From contig DATDPU010000020.1 of NCBI GenBank assembly GCA_035292585.1, positions 1 to 64,000 of the forward strand: a stretch of DNA of 64,000 nucleotides, in the 5' to 3' direction. The notes beneath the pieces were generated by a model that saw only the letters and a program-made list of their open reading frames with translations, was not told the DNA's origin and made no database searches. Position numbers and translations under genes: made by a program. This stretch comes from DASSFZ01 sp035292585 (GTDB taxonomy: Bacteria; Chloroflexota; Anaerolineae; Fen-1058). Below, piece after piece: positions 14,062 through 25,100 of this stretch (within the stretch, counting starts at the first letter, position 1; each line of letters opens with the position of its first letter).

Positions 14062-17000
14062 ATGAGCAGTAAAGATGAGCAACTATCACCGTTGAAACAA
14101 GCCTATCTCGCCCTGGAAGAGATGCAGGCGAAGCTGGATGCACTGGAGCGCGCGCAGCGCGAGCCGATCGCCGTCATCGGCATCGGCTGCCGATTCCCCG
14201 GCGAAGCGAACGACCCAGAATCCTTCTGGCGCAACCTGCGCGACGGCGTCGATGCGATCCGCGACGTGCCGGGCGACCGTTGGGACGTAGACGCGGTTTA
14301 CGATCCTGATCCCGATGTGCCCGGCAAAACCTACACGCGCCAGGCAGGTTTCATCGATCACGCCGACCGGTTCGATCCGCAGTTCTTCGGCATCGCGCCG
14401 CGCGAAGCAATCAGCATGGACCCACAGCAGCGCTTGTTGCTCGAAGTCGCGTGGGAAGCGCTGGAGAACGCGGGCCAGGCGCCCGACAAGTTGAACGGCT
14501 CTCGCACGGGCGTGTTTGTCGGGATTGCCAGCAGCGATTACGCCGCCTTGCAGCTCAAGGGCGGCGATCCAGCGCGGCTCGACCTGTATTACGGATCGGG
14601 TGTCGCGCACAGCATCGCAGCCGGCCGCCTGTCGTACATCCTCGGACTGCAAGGGCCGAGCATCGCACTCGATACGGCCTGCTCGTCGTCGCTGGTCGCC
14701 GTTCATCTGGCGGTGCAAAGTCTGCGCGGAGATGAGTGCCGCCTGGCGATGGTTGGCGGCGTGCATTTGCTCCTGGCGCCCGATAACACCATCGCGTTTT
14801 CGAAGTCGCGGATGCTCGCGCCGGATGGCCGCTGCAAGACGTTTGACGCGCGCGCCGACGGCTTCGGCGACGGCGAGGGCTGCGGCGTGGTGATCCTCAA
14901 GCGCTTGTCCGACGCGCTGGCCGATGGCGACCGCATCCTGGCCGTCATTCGCGGCACGGCGGTCAATCAAGATGGCGCGAGCAGCGGTTTGACCGCGCCA
15001 AACGGCCCATCGCAAGAAGCCGTCATTCGCGCGGCGCTGGTGAATGGCGGCGTCAAGCCGGATGAGGTCGGTTACGTCGAAGCGCACGGCACAGGCACTT
15101 CGCTTGGCGATCCCATCGAAGTGCAGGCGATGGGCGCAGTCTTGCGCGAAGGGCGCGCGGCTGATCGACCGTTCCTGCTCGGTTCGGTCAAGACCAACGT
15201 CGGCCATCTCGAAGCGGCGGCGGGCGTGACGGGCCTGATCAAAGCCGTGCTGATGCTGCATTACGGCGAGGTTCCACCGCACCTGCATTTTGAGACGCCC
15301 AGCCCGTTCATTCCCTGGAACGAGATTCCGGCTGTCGTGCCACAGACGCTTATGCCCTGGCCGAAGGAGTATGCGCGCCGCATTGCAGGCGTAAGCGCAT
15401 TTGGCTTCAGCGGAACGAACGCGCACATCGTACTAGAAGAAGCACCAGAGGTTGACCCTCGCCCCCTCTCCCTCATAGGGAGAGGGGCAGGGGTGAGGGT
15501 CGAGGAACGCCCCCTTCACCTTCTGACACTGTCGGCCAAGAGCGACGCTGCGCTCAAAGAACTCGCCGCTCGATACATCAACCATCTATCCAACCCCGCA
15601 GAGCGGGGCGCAAGCAGCCAACCCACTAGCCAACTAACCGATCTCTGCTTCACCGCGAACACGGGCCGCGCTCACTTGAGCAACCGGCTGGCGATTCTCG
15701 CCGAGTCGGCCGAGCAGGCGCACGCGCGATTGACCGACTTCATCGACGGCCAGACGACGACCGGCTTGATCAGCGGCGAGACGCACAGCACTGATCGGGC
15801 CAAGATCGCGTTTCTATTCACCGGCCAGGGATCGCAGTACGTCGGCATGGGCCGCCGGTTGTACGAAACGCAGCCCGTCTTCCGAGCCGCGCTCGATCGC
15901 TGCGCCGAGATCCTGCGGCCACATCTAAACAAGTCGATCCTGTCCGTGCTGTATCCCGATTCCGCAATCCGCAATCCCGCTCCGCTTCGCTCCGGGGACT
16001 ACCCTGGCACTGCCCGCCAGGGCAAGTGTAGTCCGCAATCCGCAATCGATGAGACGGCTTTCACGCAACCGGCGCTCTTCGCGCTCGAATATGCGCTGGC
16101 CGAGTTATGGCGCTCGTGGGGCGTCGTTCCAAGCGCGGTCATGGGCCACAGCGCCGGCGAGTATGTCGCGGCCTGCGTCGCGGGTGTGTTCAGCCTCGAA
16201 GACGGCTTGAAGTTGATCACCGCTCGCGGCCGGCTGATGCAGTCGCTGCCGCGCGGCGAGATGGCCGCAGTCTTCGCGAATGAAGCGACTGTCCACGAAG
16301 CGCTCGCGCCCCATCAGGCAGACGTTTCGATCGCCGCAGTCAACGGCCCGGATAATACTGTGATCTCGGGTGCGAGTGTGGCATTGCAGGCCGTACTCGA
16401 TGGACTTCAGGCGCGCGGCATCAAAACGAAGAAACTCGTCGTATCGCACGCCTTCCACTCGCCGATGATGGAACCGATCCTCGATGAGTTCGAGCGCATC
16501 GCCTCCGAGGTGAAGTTCTCCGCTCCCAGAATCAGGCTGATCTCGAATGTGACCGGCAAAACGGCGGCAGCGGCTGAAATCGCGAACCCGACCTATTGGC
16601 GCACACATATTCGCCGGGCGGTGCGCTTCCACGAATCGATGGAGGCGCTCCAGCAGCTGGGCTTCGAGCTTTTCGTCGAGATGGGGCCAAGCCCGACTCT
16701 GATCGGCATGGGGCAACGTTGCCTGCCAGAAGACACCGGTGCATGGCTGCCCTCGCTGCGCAAAGGTCAAGACGATTGGCAGGCTGTGCTCAAGAGCCTG
16801 TCGGCGCTGTATGTTCACGGCGTCGCTGTGGACTGGGTGGGTTTTGACAAGCCATACTCGCGCCGCAGAATCGCCCTGCCCACCTATCCATTCCAGCGCG
16901 ATCGATACTGGCTGCCGGCCACCAGCAACCAACCAGCCAACCGGCCAACCAACCAACTCTCTCTCCACCCCCTTCTCGGCCAGCGTGTACGTTCCGCGCT

Positions 17001-20000
17001 CAAGGAGATTGTGTTCGAGTCCGAACTGCACGCCGGCACACTGTCCGTGCTGAACGATCATCGCGTCTTTGAGTCCGCGCTGTTGCCTGCAACGGCTTAC
17101 CTGGAAGCATTCACGGCGGCGGCGAAGATCGTCCTGAACAGTGACGCGACCGGCTTGGAAGATGTGATCATCCATGCGGGATTGATCGTCCCCGACGGCG
17201 AGGCGCGCATCACGCAGGTGATCGCCAGCCCGGAAGACGGGGGCGCGATTGCGCTTCAATTCTTCAGCGCCACCGGCGGCGCGGACGACGATGTGTGGAC
17301 GTTGCATGCTTCCGCCCGAGCGCGATCGGGTATCGCCCGCGCGACTGACAGCCTCGCGCTCGCCGAGATTCAGTCGCGCTGCACCGAGTCGATTTCCGCC
17401 GAAGCGCATTACGCCAGCCTGCTCGATCACGGCCTCGACTTCGGGCCGAGCCTGCGCGGCGTAGCGCGCATCCTGCGGCGCGACGGCGAAGCGCTGGGCG
17501 ATATTCGACTGCCTGAAGCGCAGGTCGCCGAAGCCAGCGCTTACCACGTGCACCCGGCGCTGCTCGACGCCTGTGTGCAGATTCTGGCCGCCGCCGCGCC
17601 TGGCTCGCAAGATACCTACTTGCCGATCAACGTTGAGCGCGTCATGCAACATCAACGGCCCGGCGCGCAAGTATGGAGTCACGTCACTCTTCGCCATGAC
17701 AATGGATCGAACAACGAGACGCTCGTCGCCGACGTGCGCGTGCTCGACGAGGCCGGGCAGATCGTGGCGGAACTGATCGGCCTGCGTCTGAAGCGCGCCG
17801 ATCGAGATTCGCTGCAACGACTCGCGCCCGCCCCTCGCGCGCGCGATTTCGCCGATTGGCTATACACGGTTGAATGGAAACCGAAGCCTCTCGCGCGTGA
17901 CAACTCGGCGGACTTCGTGCCCGATCTCGCATCGCTTGCCGATCGTGTTCAACCGCGCGTCGCGCCGTTGAGCGCGCAGCACGGTTTGTCGGCGTACGCT
18001 GATCTGATGCCACGGCTCGAAACATTGAGCAGCGCCTACGCGCTTCAAGCCTTGCGGCAACTCGGTTGGGAACCGCGCGCTGGTGAAGGTATGGCCGTCG
18101 CAGGATTGGCACAGCGACTCGGCATCATCGCCGCGCATCACCGTCTGTTCGGTCGTCTGCTAGAGATATTGGGCGAAGAAGGAATCCTGCAACGCGATGA
18201 ACATGAGTGGGCGGTCGCTCGCACGCCCGACCCGGTTGATCCCCAGCCGCTGCAAACCGAGCTGGCCGCTCGCTTTCCCGATTCCGCCGAAGCGAAGCTG
18301 CTGGGCCGCTGCGGGTCGAATCTGGCGCAGGCGCTGCGCGGCGAAGCCGATCCGCTGCAATTGCTGTTCCCCGGCGGATCGTTCGACGCGGCCGAGCAGC
18401 TCTATCAGCACTCCGGTTTCGCCAAGACGTACAACTCGCTCGCGCGCGAAATCATCACCTCGGCGCTGGAGCAGCTGCCGCCGGGTCGAACGGCGCGCAT
18501 CCTGGAGATCGGCGCGGGCACCGGCGGCACCACCTCGTTCCTGCTGCCGGCGCTGCCGGCCGATCGAGTGGAGTACACCTTTACCGACATCTCGCCGATG
18601 TTCGCCACGCGGGCGCGGCAGAAGTTTGGCGGTTACCCATTCGTGCGCTTCGAGACGCTCGACATCGAGCAAGACCCGGCCGCGCAGGGCTTTGCGGCGC
18701 AGCGCTTTGACATCATCGTCGCGGCCAACGTGATCCACGCCACCGCCGATCTGCGCGCGACGCTCGAGCGCGTGAAGCAGTTGCTCGCGCCCGGCGGCCT
18801 GCTGCTCTTGATCGAAGTCAACCGCCCATTGCGCTGGATCGATTTGACCTTCGGCCTGACCGAAGGCTGGTGGAAGTTCAGCGACGCGGACGTGCGGCCT
18901 GAGTATCCGTTGCTGTCGCGCGCGGCGTGGCTGGCGCTGCTGTCCAGCCTGGGCTTCGCGCAGCCAATCGCGTTGCCCCTCAACGCAGACAATGGCGTGC
19001 TCGCGATACAATCGATCATTGCCGCGCGCGGCCCACAAGCCGATGCGGAGCGGAGCGCGAAGTCCTGGGTGATCTTCGCCGACCAGAATGGCAGCGGGGC
19101 GCGGCTGGCCGAAACACTCCGGGCGCGGGGCGGGTCGTGCGCGATCGTTCAGCATGGCGCGGCCTACGCGAACCTCGGCCGGGGAAACTGGCAGATCGAT
19201 CCGATGCAGCCGGAGGACTTCACGCGCGTTTTGCTCGAAGCGGGCAGCGACGGGTGTCACATCGTTCACCTGTGGAGTCTCGACGTGCCCGAGCCAGACG
19301 AGGACGATCAACCTGATCCGCAGCTTGGAACGGCCAGCGCGCTGCACCTGACGCAAGCCATCATCAACGCCGGATGGGATGACTTCGGCGGGCTGATCTA
19401 CGTCACGCGCAGCGCCCAGCCCACCAACCAACTATCCAGCCATCCCACCCACGTCACTCAATCGCCGTTGTGGGGACTCGCCAAGACGATCCGACTGGAG
19501 CATCCTGAGTTGCATTGCGCCTGCATCGATCTCGATCCATCGCTGCCAGACGAAATCAGCGCACTTGTGGACGAGCTATTGTCGCCGGATGGCGAGGATC
19601 AAATCGCGCTGAGGCGCACGGGGCGGCACGTCGCTCGCCTCGTGCGACTAACCATCCAACCATCCGACTATCCAACCACCCAACCCACTCAGCTCGTCAT
19701 CACGTCGCGCGGCACGCTCGACAATCTCTCGCTCGCGCCGCTGTCGCGACGAGCGCCCGGCCCTGGCGAGGTTGAGATTCAGGCCGCCGCCACTGGCCTC
19801 AACTTCAAAGACGTGATGAACGCGCTAGGGATGTATCCCGGCGATCCAGGGCCGCTCGGCGGCGAGTGCGCCGGGCGCGTCAGCGCTGTCGGTTCGGGCG
19901 TCGCCGCTGTCCACATCGGCGACGAGGTGATCGCGCTGGCGGGCGGCAGCTTCGCCGGTTACGTCATCGCGCCCGCTGCCTTCGTCGTCCGCAAGCCCGC

Positions 20001-21960
20001 CCGTCTGAGTTTCGAAGAAGCCGCGACGATTGCGATTCCGTTCATCACCGCGCACTTCACGCTGAATCACCTGGGCAACCTGCGGGCTGGCGATCGCGTT
20101 CTGATCCACGCGGCTGCGGGCGGCGTCGGGATGGCGGCGGTGCAGCTGGCGCAGCGCGCCGGGGCCGAAATCTTTGCCACAGCCGGCAGCGAAGAGAAGC
20201 GCGCGTTTCTCAAGTCGCTGGGCGTGCCGCACGTCATGGATTCGCGCTCGCTCGATTTCGCCGACGAGATCATGGCGCTCACGCAGGACAAAGGCGTGGA
20301 CCTCGTGCTCAATTCGCTGGCCGGTGAGTTCATCGCCAGGAGCCTGGCGGTGTTGGCCGACGGCGGTCGCTTCCTCGAAATCGGCAAGAGTGGTCTGCTC
20401 GACAAGAGTCAGGCAGCGGCGTTGGGACGCGGCATCGCCTATCACATCGTCGATTGGAGTGAGACCGCCCGGCGCGATCCCGCGCTGATCCGCTCGATGC
20501 TGATCGAGCTTGTCGCGCTGATCGATGCGGGCGAACTCAAGCCCCTGCCCTATCGCGCCTTCCCGCTGCACGCTGCCGCCGACGCATTCCGCTTCATGAT
20601 GCAGGCCAAGCACATCGGCAAGATCGTCGTCACACAGCCAACTAACAAAGTAGCCAGGTACCTAAGTAACCAAGTATCAGGTAACCAACTACCCAACTAT
20701 CCAATCATCCAACCCGATGCTTCCTACCTCATCACCGGCGGCCTCGGCGGGCTGGGATTGGTGTTCGCGCGGTGGCTGGTGGAGCGCGGCGCGCGATGCG
20801 TTGTGCTCATGGGGCGCAGCGATCCGTCCGACGAGGCACACAGCGCCATTGGCAAGCTCGAGCAATTGGGCGCGCGCATCGTCGTCGCCAAAGGCGATGT
20901 GTCGCGCCGCGAGGACGTAGCCAACGTTCTCGCGCTGATGGGTAATAACCTGCCGCCGCTGAAGGGCATCATCCACTCGGCAGGCACTCTCGACGACGGC
21001 GCGTTGACGCAGCAGACCTGGGCGCGCTGCGTCGCGGTGATGAACCCGAAGGTCGCTGGCGCATGGCATTTGCATGCGCTCACGCAGCACGCGCCGCTCG
21101 ACTTCTTCATGCTCTTCTCGTCGGTCGCGTCGCTGCTCGGCTCGGCGGGACAGGGCAATCACGCGGCGGCGAATGCGTTCCTCGACGCGCTGGCGCACTG
21201 GCGACGCGCGCAGGGATTGCCGGCGTTGAGCATCAACTGGGGCGCATGGTCTGAAGTGGGCGCGGCGGCGCGGCTCGGCGTGGATGCGCGTGTTGCGGCG
21301 CAAGGCGTCGGCAGCATTGCGTCGGAGCAAGGCGTGCACATCGTCGAGCGCTTGATGCAATCGAGCGCAACGCAAGTCGGCGTGATGCCGATCGATTGGG
21401 CGATGTTCGCGCAGCAGTTCGCTGCGGGTAAGGTTCCGCCATTCCTCGCAGAGCTGGCAGCCACAGCCCGACCTTCGGCAGCCGGTCGTCCCTCGACGAC
21501 TACACGCCAGCAGCCGTCTGAAGCATCCGAATGGCTGCGCCGTTTCAACGAGACACCGCCGGCCAAACAGCGCGCGCTCACTACGGATTTCGTGCGCGAG
21601 CAAGCCGGGCGCGTGCTCGGCCTCGACGCGGCGAAGGTGAACGAGCGTATGCCACTCAGCGAGCTCGGCCTCGATTCGCTAATGGCGGTTGAGCTGCGCA
21701 ACCGGCTCGGCAGCGGGTTGGCGCTGACGCGCAAGCTGCCGGCGACGCTGGTGTTCGATTATCCGACCATCGAGGCGATTGCGGATTACTTGCTGCGCGA
21801 GGCGCTGCCACACAGCGAGCAACCGGCGCCGGCGGCTCAAGACGCCACACCGAGCGCGCAGGCGAATGGAACGGGCGCAGCCGGTGTGCTCGACAGCATC
21901 GAAGAACTGTCCGACGAGGAAGTGGATCGCTTGTTCGCCGAGAAGATGGGACATAGCTAG
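14062..21960 (+). CDS. Type I PKS, KS-AT-DH-cMT-ER-KR-ACP
   Basis: The longest gene of the window, a 2632-aa module with every optional domain. The KS has Cys207 (DTACSSS). The AT has Ser697 (GHSAGEY) and HAFH at 796, so malonyl-CoA is expected and the methyl group should come from the cMT. The DH has His1000 (HRVFESALLP, Glu in place of the usual Gly) and Asp1169 (LLDACVQ). The cMT has ILEIGAGTGG near 1480. The ER spans about 1882-2190 with HAAAGGVGMAA; its LGMYPG retains the Tyr associated with S-configured methyl branches. The KR starts near 2220 with an LDD motif, but its catalytic Tyr is His2367 (GQGNHAAAN). The ACP serine is Ser2539. AAAGGA lies upstream of the ATG. In-frame repeats sit in the KS-AT linker, an AT loop, the post-AT linker, the structural KR and the ER-KR linker. 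The predicted unit is a reduced alpha-methyl extension. Confidence 0.93.
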   Translation: MSSKDEQLSPLKQAYLALEEMQAKLDALERAQREPIAVIGIGCRFPGEANDPESFWRNLRDGVDAIRDVPGDRWDVDAVYDPDPDVPGKTYTRQAGFIDHADRFDPQFFGIAPREAISMDPQQRLLLEVAWEALENAGQAPDKLNGSRTGVFVGIASSDYAALQLKGGDPARLDLYYGSGVAHSIAAGRLSYILGLQGPSIALDTACSSSLVAVHLAVQSLRGDECRLAMVGGVHLLLAPDNTIAFSKSRMLAPDGRCKTFDARADGFGDGEGCGVVILKRLSDALADGDRILAVIRGTAVNQDGASSGLTAPNGPSQEAVIRAALVNGGVKPDEVGYVEAHGTGTSLGDPIEVQAMGAVLREGRAADRPFLLGSVKTNVGHLEAAAGVTGLIKAVLMLHYGEVPPHLHFETPSPFIPWNEIPAVVPQTLMPWPKEYARRIAGVSAFGFSGTNAHIVLEEAPEVDPRPLSLIGRGAGVRVEERPLHLLTLSAKSDAALKELAARYINHLSNPAERGASSQPTSQLTDLCFTANTGRAHLSNRLAILAESAEQAHARLTDFIDGQTTTGLISGETHSTDRAKIAFLFTGQGSQYVGMGRRLYETQPVFRAALDRCAEILRPHLNKSILSVLYPDSAIRNPAPLRSGDYPGTARQGKCSPQSAIDETAFTQPALFALEYALAELWRSWGVVPSAVMGHSAGEYVAACVAGVFSLEDGLKLITARGRLMQSLPRGEMAAVFANEATVHEALAPHQADVSIAAVNGPDNTVISGASVALQAVLDGLQARGIKTKKLVVSHAFHSPMMEPILDEFERIASEVKFSAPRIRLISNVTGKTAAAAEIANPTYWRTHIRRAVRFHESMEALQQLGFELFVEMGPSPTLIGMGQRCLPEDTGAWLPSLRKGQDDWQAVLKSLSALYVHGVAVDWVGFDKPYSRRRIALPTYPFQRDRYWLPATSNQPANRPTNQLSLHPLLGQRVRSALKEIVFESELHAGTLSVLNDHRVFESALLPATAYLEAFTAAAKIVLNSDATGLEDVIIHAGLIVPDGEARITQVIASPEDGGAIALQFFSATGGADDDVWTLHASARARSGIARATDSLALAEIQSRCTESISAEAHYASLLDHGLDFGPSLRGVARILRRDGEALGDIRLPEAQVAEASAYHVHPALLDACVQILAAAAPGSQDTYLPINVERVMQHQRPGAQVWSHVTLRHDNGSNNETLVADVRVLDEAGQIVAELIGLRLKRADRDSLQRLAPAPRARDFADWLYTVEWKPKPLARDNSADFVPDLASLADRVQPRVAPLSAQHGLSAYADLMPRLETLSSAYALQALRQLGWEPRAGEGMAVAGLAQRLGIIAAHHRLFGRLLEILGEEGILQRDEHEWAVARTPDPVDPQPLQTELAARFPDSAEAKLLGRCGSNLAQALRGEADPLQLLFPGGSFDAAEQLYQHSGFAKTYNSLAREIITSALEQLPPGRTARILEIGAGTGGTTSFLLPALPADRVEYTFTDISPMFATRARQKFGGYPFVRFETLDIEQDPAAQGFAAQRFDIIVAANVIHATADLRATLERVKQLLAPGGLLLLIEVNRPLRWIDLTFGLTEGWWKFSDADVRPEYPLLSRAAWLALLSSLGFAQPIALPLNADNGVLAIQSIIAARGPQADAERSAKSWVIFADQNGSGARLAETLRARGGSCAIVQHGAAYANLGRGNWQIDPMQPEDFTRVLLEAGSDGCHIVHLWSLDVPEPDEDDQPDPQLGTASALHLTQAIINAGWDDFGGLIYVTRSAQPTNQLSSHPTHVTQSPLWGLAKTIRLEHPELHCACIDLDPSLPDEISALVDELLSPDGEDQIALRRTGRHVARLVRLTIQPSDYPTTQPTQLVITSRGTLDNLSLAPLSRRAPGPGEVEIQAAATGLNFKDVMNALGMYPGDPGPLGGECAGRVSAVGSGVAAVHIGDEVIALAGGSFAGYVIAPAAFVVRKPARLSFEEAATIAIPFITAHFTLNHLGNLRAGDRVLIHAAAGGVGMAAVQLAQRAGAEIFATAGSEEKRAFLKSLGVPHVMDSRSLDFADEIMALTQDKGVDLVLNSLAGEFIARSLAVLADGGRFLEIGKSGLLDKSQAAALGRGIAYHIVDWSETARRDPALIRSMLIELVALIDAGELKPLPYRAFPLHAAADAFRFMMQAKHIGKIVVTQPTNKVARYLSNQVSGNQLPNYPIIQPDASYLITGGLGGLGLVFARWLVERGARCVVLMGRSDPSDEAHSAIGKLEQLGARIVVAKGDVSRREDVANVLALMGNNLPPLKGIIHSAGTLDDGALTQQTWARCVAVMNPKVAGAWHLHALTQHAPLDFFMLFSSVASLLGSAGQGNHAAANAFLDALAHWRRAQGLPALSINWGAWSEVGAAARLGVDARVAAQGVGSIASEQGVHIVERLMQSSATQVGVMPIDWAMFAQQFAAGKVPPFLAELAATARPSAAGRPSTTTRQQPSEASEWLRRFNETPPAKQRALTTDFVREQAGRVLGLDAAKVNERMPLSELGLDSLMAVELRNRLGSGLALTRKLPATLVFDYPTIEAIADYLLREALPHSEQPAPAAQDATPSAQANGTGAAGVLDSIEELSDEEVDRLFAEKMGHS
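15455..15501. repeat. CCCTCTCCC palindrome in a KS-AT linker, copy 2
   Basis: The same palindrome lies at the same linker position of the 14062-21960 gene, in the same frame, encoding PLSLIGRGAGVRV. Confidence 0.88.
15580..15641. repeat. CCAA/CCAT tract with nested stem-loop, KS-AT linker
   Basis: This is a third copy of the nested unit (15594-15619) within CCAA units, read as NPAERGASSQPT, at the same linker as in the preceding gene. Confidence 0.85.
15961..16047. repeat. Heptad repeats flanking a GGACTACCCTGGC hairpin in AT loop
   Basis: (CCGCAAT)n at 15961-15975 and again at 16034-16047 flank the hairpin element (15976-16033) in the 14062 gene, as if the element had entered a heptad array. 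The frame stays open. Confidence 0.85.
16921..16961. repeat. CCAA tract, AT-DH linker
   Basis: A run of CCAA/CCAG/CCGG units encodes NQPANRPTNQ between the AT and DH of the 14062 gene. Confidence 0.75.
19418..19451. repeat. CCAA/CCAT tract, structural KR half
   Basis: In-frame units encoding QPTNQLSSHPTH lie in a loop of the non-catalytic KR subdomain. Similar insertions occur near 6970 and at 27307. Confidence 0.7.
19650..19691. repeat. CCAA/CCAT tract before ER
   Basis: In-frame units encoding TIQPSDYPTTQPTQ lie between the structural KR half and the ER of the 14062 gene. Confidence 0.7.
20632..20712. repeat. Mixed CCAA tract and AAGTA-type units, ER-KR linker
   Basis: CCAACT/CCAT units flank a stretch with repeated AAGTAACC/AAGTATC words. 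It lengthens the ER-KR linker of the 14062 gene to about 27 residues. Confidence 0.7.
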
Positions 21961-21981
21961 TTTCCCTCAGAGTGTGGGACT

Positions 21982-22055
21982 TACCGCAGAGTACGCAGAG
22001 ATCGCAGAGATCCTTGGGTTACTCAGCGCTCTCCGCGTTCTCAGCGGTGAAAAAC
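21982..22055. repeat. ACCGCAGAG/CTCAGCGGT inverted repeat in PKS spacer
   Basis: An imperfect palindrome with outer arms ACCGCAGAG (21983-21991) and CTCAGCGGT (22040-22048) fills most of the spacer between two PKS genes. Confidence 0.7.
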
Positions 22056-22113
22056 GTAGCCGAGCTACTCGCCAACCCTGAAGAGGGAGATCATCAAAAC
22101 TGTGAGAGCCGAT

Positions 22114-25100
22114 ATGAGTGAATTTCTAGATCGCATCAGCGGCATGTCGCCCAAACGCCTGGCGCTGCTGGCAATGGAACTCCAAGAGAAGGTCGAGGCA
22201 TTGGAAGCGGCGGCGCAGCCGATCACTGCCCCTATCGCGGTGATCGGCATCGGCTGTCGCATGCCGGGCGGCGCCGATTCGCCCGAAGCTTTCTGGCAGC
22301 TCTTGCGCAACGGCGTCGATGCCGTCACCGAAGTTGACAACACGCGCTGGGACGTCGACGCTTACTTCGATCCCGATCCGAATCGGCCGGGCAAGATCGC
22401 CTCACGCTGGGGCGGTTTTCTCCGCGACGTCGATCAGTTCGATCCGCAATTCTTCGGCATCGCGCCGCGCGAAGCGATGAGCATGGACCCGCAACAACGG
22501 CTCGCGCTCGAAGTGTGCTGGGAAGCGCTGGAGCACGCCGGCTACGCGCCCGATCGCCTGAGCGGCAGCGCCACCGGTGTGTTCATGGGCATCTGCAACG
22601 GCGATTATTACCAGATGCAGGTGGCGAGCAATCGCGACGGCGTCAATATGTACACCGCGACGGGCAGCGCGCACAGCGTGGTGTCTGGTCGCATTGCGTA
22701 CGTCATCGGGCTGCGCGGGCCGGCCGTCTCGGTCGATACGGCCTGCTCATCCTCGGCAGTCGCGATTCATCTGGCTGTGCAAAGCTTGCGCAACGGCGAG
22801 TGCCGCATGGCGCTGGCGGGCGGCGTCAACCTGATCCTCTCGCCCGATACGACCATCGCGCTATCGCGAGCGGGAATGATGGCGCCCGATGGCCGCTGCA
22901 AAGCATTCGACTCGGCGGCGGATGGCTTCGTGCGCTCCGAAGGTTGCAGCATCGTCGTGTTGAAGCGCCTGCCGGACGCGCTGGCCGATGGCGATCACGT
23001 GCTGGCCGTGATACGCGGCTCGGCGCTCAATCAAGATGGTCGCAGCAACGGACTGACTGCGCCGAATGGCCCGTCACAAGTGGCGGTGATCCGCAGCGCG
23101 CTGGCGAACGCTGGCGTACAGCCCGAAGACGTGTCCTACGTCGAGACGCACGGCACGGGCACGTCGTTGGGCGATCCCATCGAAGCGCAGGCGCTCGGCG
23201 CAGCGCTGGGCAAGAACCGATCGGCGCCGCTGATGATCGGATCGGTCAAGACTAACGTCGGGCACACCGAATCGACGGCGGGCGTGGCGGGAGTGATCAA
23301 GACCGTGCTGGCGCTCTACCACAAAGAGATTCCGCCGCACCTGCATCTGAAGCACTTGAGTGAGCACATTCCATGGGACGAACTGCCGATCACTATTCCG
23401 ACCGCGCTCACGCCGTGGGAGCCGACGAACGGCAAGCGCATCGCGGGCGCCAGCTCGTTTGGCTTCAGTGGGACGAACGCGCACTTCATTATCGAAGAAG
23501 CGCCGGCTCAATCGCCCGTCACGAATCCGAGCGAGCGTCCTTTGCACTTGCTCACGCTATCCGCGCGCGACGAGTCGGCGTTGCGTAAACTCGCCCATCG
23601 CTACGCCAGCCGCCTAGCCAATCATCCAACCATCCAACTACCCAATGTGTGCTTCACGACCAACGCGGGCCGATCGCATTTCAATCAGCGGCTGGCGCTC
23701 GTGGTGAAAGACGCGGCTGCGGCGCAAGCGGGGTTGGCCGAAATCGCTGCCGGGCAAACGCCGGAGAGTGCGCTACTCGGTCAAGCGCCGACGAACCGGC
23801 GACCCGAAGTCGTGTTCATGTTCACGGGACACGGAGCGCAGTACCTCGACATGGGACGCCGGTTGTACGAGACGCAACCGACCTTCCGCGCGGCCATCGA
23901 CAGGTGCGATGCGCTGTTGCGCCCACACCTTAGCCAATCGCTCACCTCCATTCTCTACCCTGAGCAATCAGCAATCAGCAATCCCACTCCGCTTCGCTCC
24001 GGGGACTATAGTCAGCAATCAGCAATTGACGACATGGCTCTCGCGCAACCGGCGCTCTTCGCCATCGAGTACGCGCTGGCGGAACTGTGGCAAGCGTGGG
24101 GCGTGCGCCCGAGCGCGGTCATGGGTCACAGCGCCGGCGAGTACGTCGCCGCCTGCGTCGCCGGCATCTTCAGTTTAGAGGATGGCTTGAAGTTGATCGC
24201 CGAGCGGGCGCGGCTCATGGCCTCGCTGCCGCCCACGGGCGAAATGGCCGCCGTGTTCGCGTCGGAAGCGCGTGTGGCCGAAGCCCTCGCGCCGTTCGCC
24301 GAGCGAGTATCCATCGCCGCCGTCAACTGGCCGGAGAGCGTCACCATCTCCGGCGAGAAAGTGGCCGTCCAATCCGTGCTCGACGCGCTGCGCCAGGATG
24401 GCATTCGCTCGCGCCGCCTGGCGATACCGACGGCTTCGCACTCGCCGCTCATGGAGCCGATCCTCGACGCCTTCGAGCAGACCGCCGCGACGGTGAGCTA
24501 CGCGCCGCCGCAAATCGATTTCGTGTCGGGTATGAGCGGGCAACTCGTCGGCGCGAGCGAGGCGACCAACACGGGCTACTGGCGGCGACACCTTCGGCAG
24601 GCCGTGCGCTTCGCAGACAGCATTGAGACTTTGCATCAAAAGGGTTACGAGCTCTTCGTCGAGATCGGCCCTACCCCGACGTTGATCGGCATGGCGCAGC
24701 GCTGCGTGTCGGGCGGCGTGTGGGTTCCCTCGCTGCGGTCGGGCCACGACGACTGGCAAACAATCCTGACCAGCCTCGGCACACTGTACACGCACGGCGT
24801 AGACATCGATTGGGCCGGGTTCGATCGGGATTACGCGCGTCGCCGCGTGCCGCTGCCGACTTATCCGTTCCAGCGGCAACGCTACTGGTTCGAGACGGGC
24901 AGCGACACGCCCGCCGCAACGCAGAAACCAATGAGCCGAGTTCGCGATTCATCCGCCGCGCATCAGGCGGTGCATGGTCAACGCCTGCACTCGCCGCTGC
25001 TGCCGCCCGATGCCGTCGTCTTCGAGACGCAGTTCGGTGCGACCTGGCCGCCGTTCCTCGACCATCATCGCATCTTTGGCACGGTCATCCTGCCCTCGCC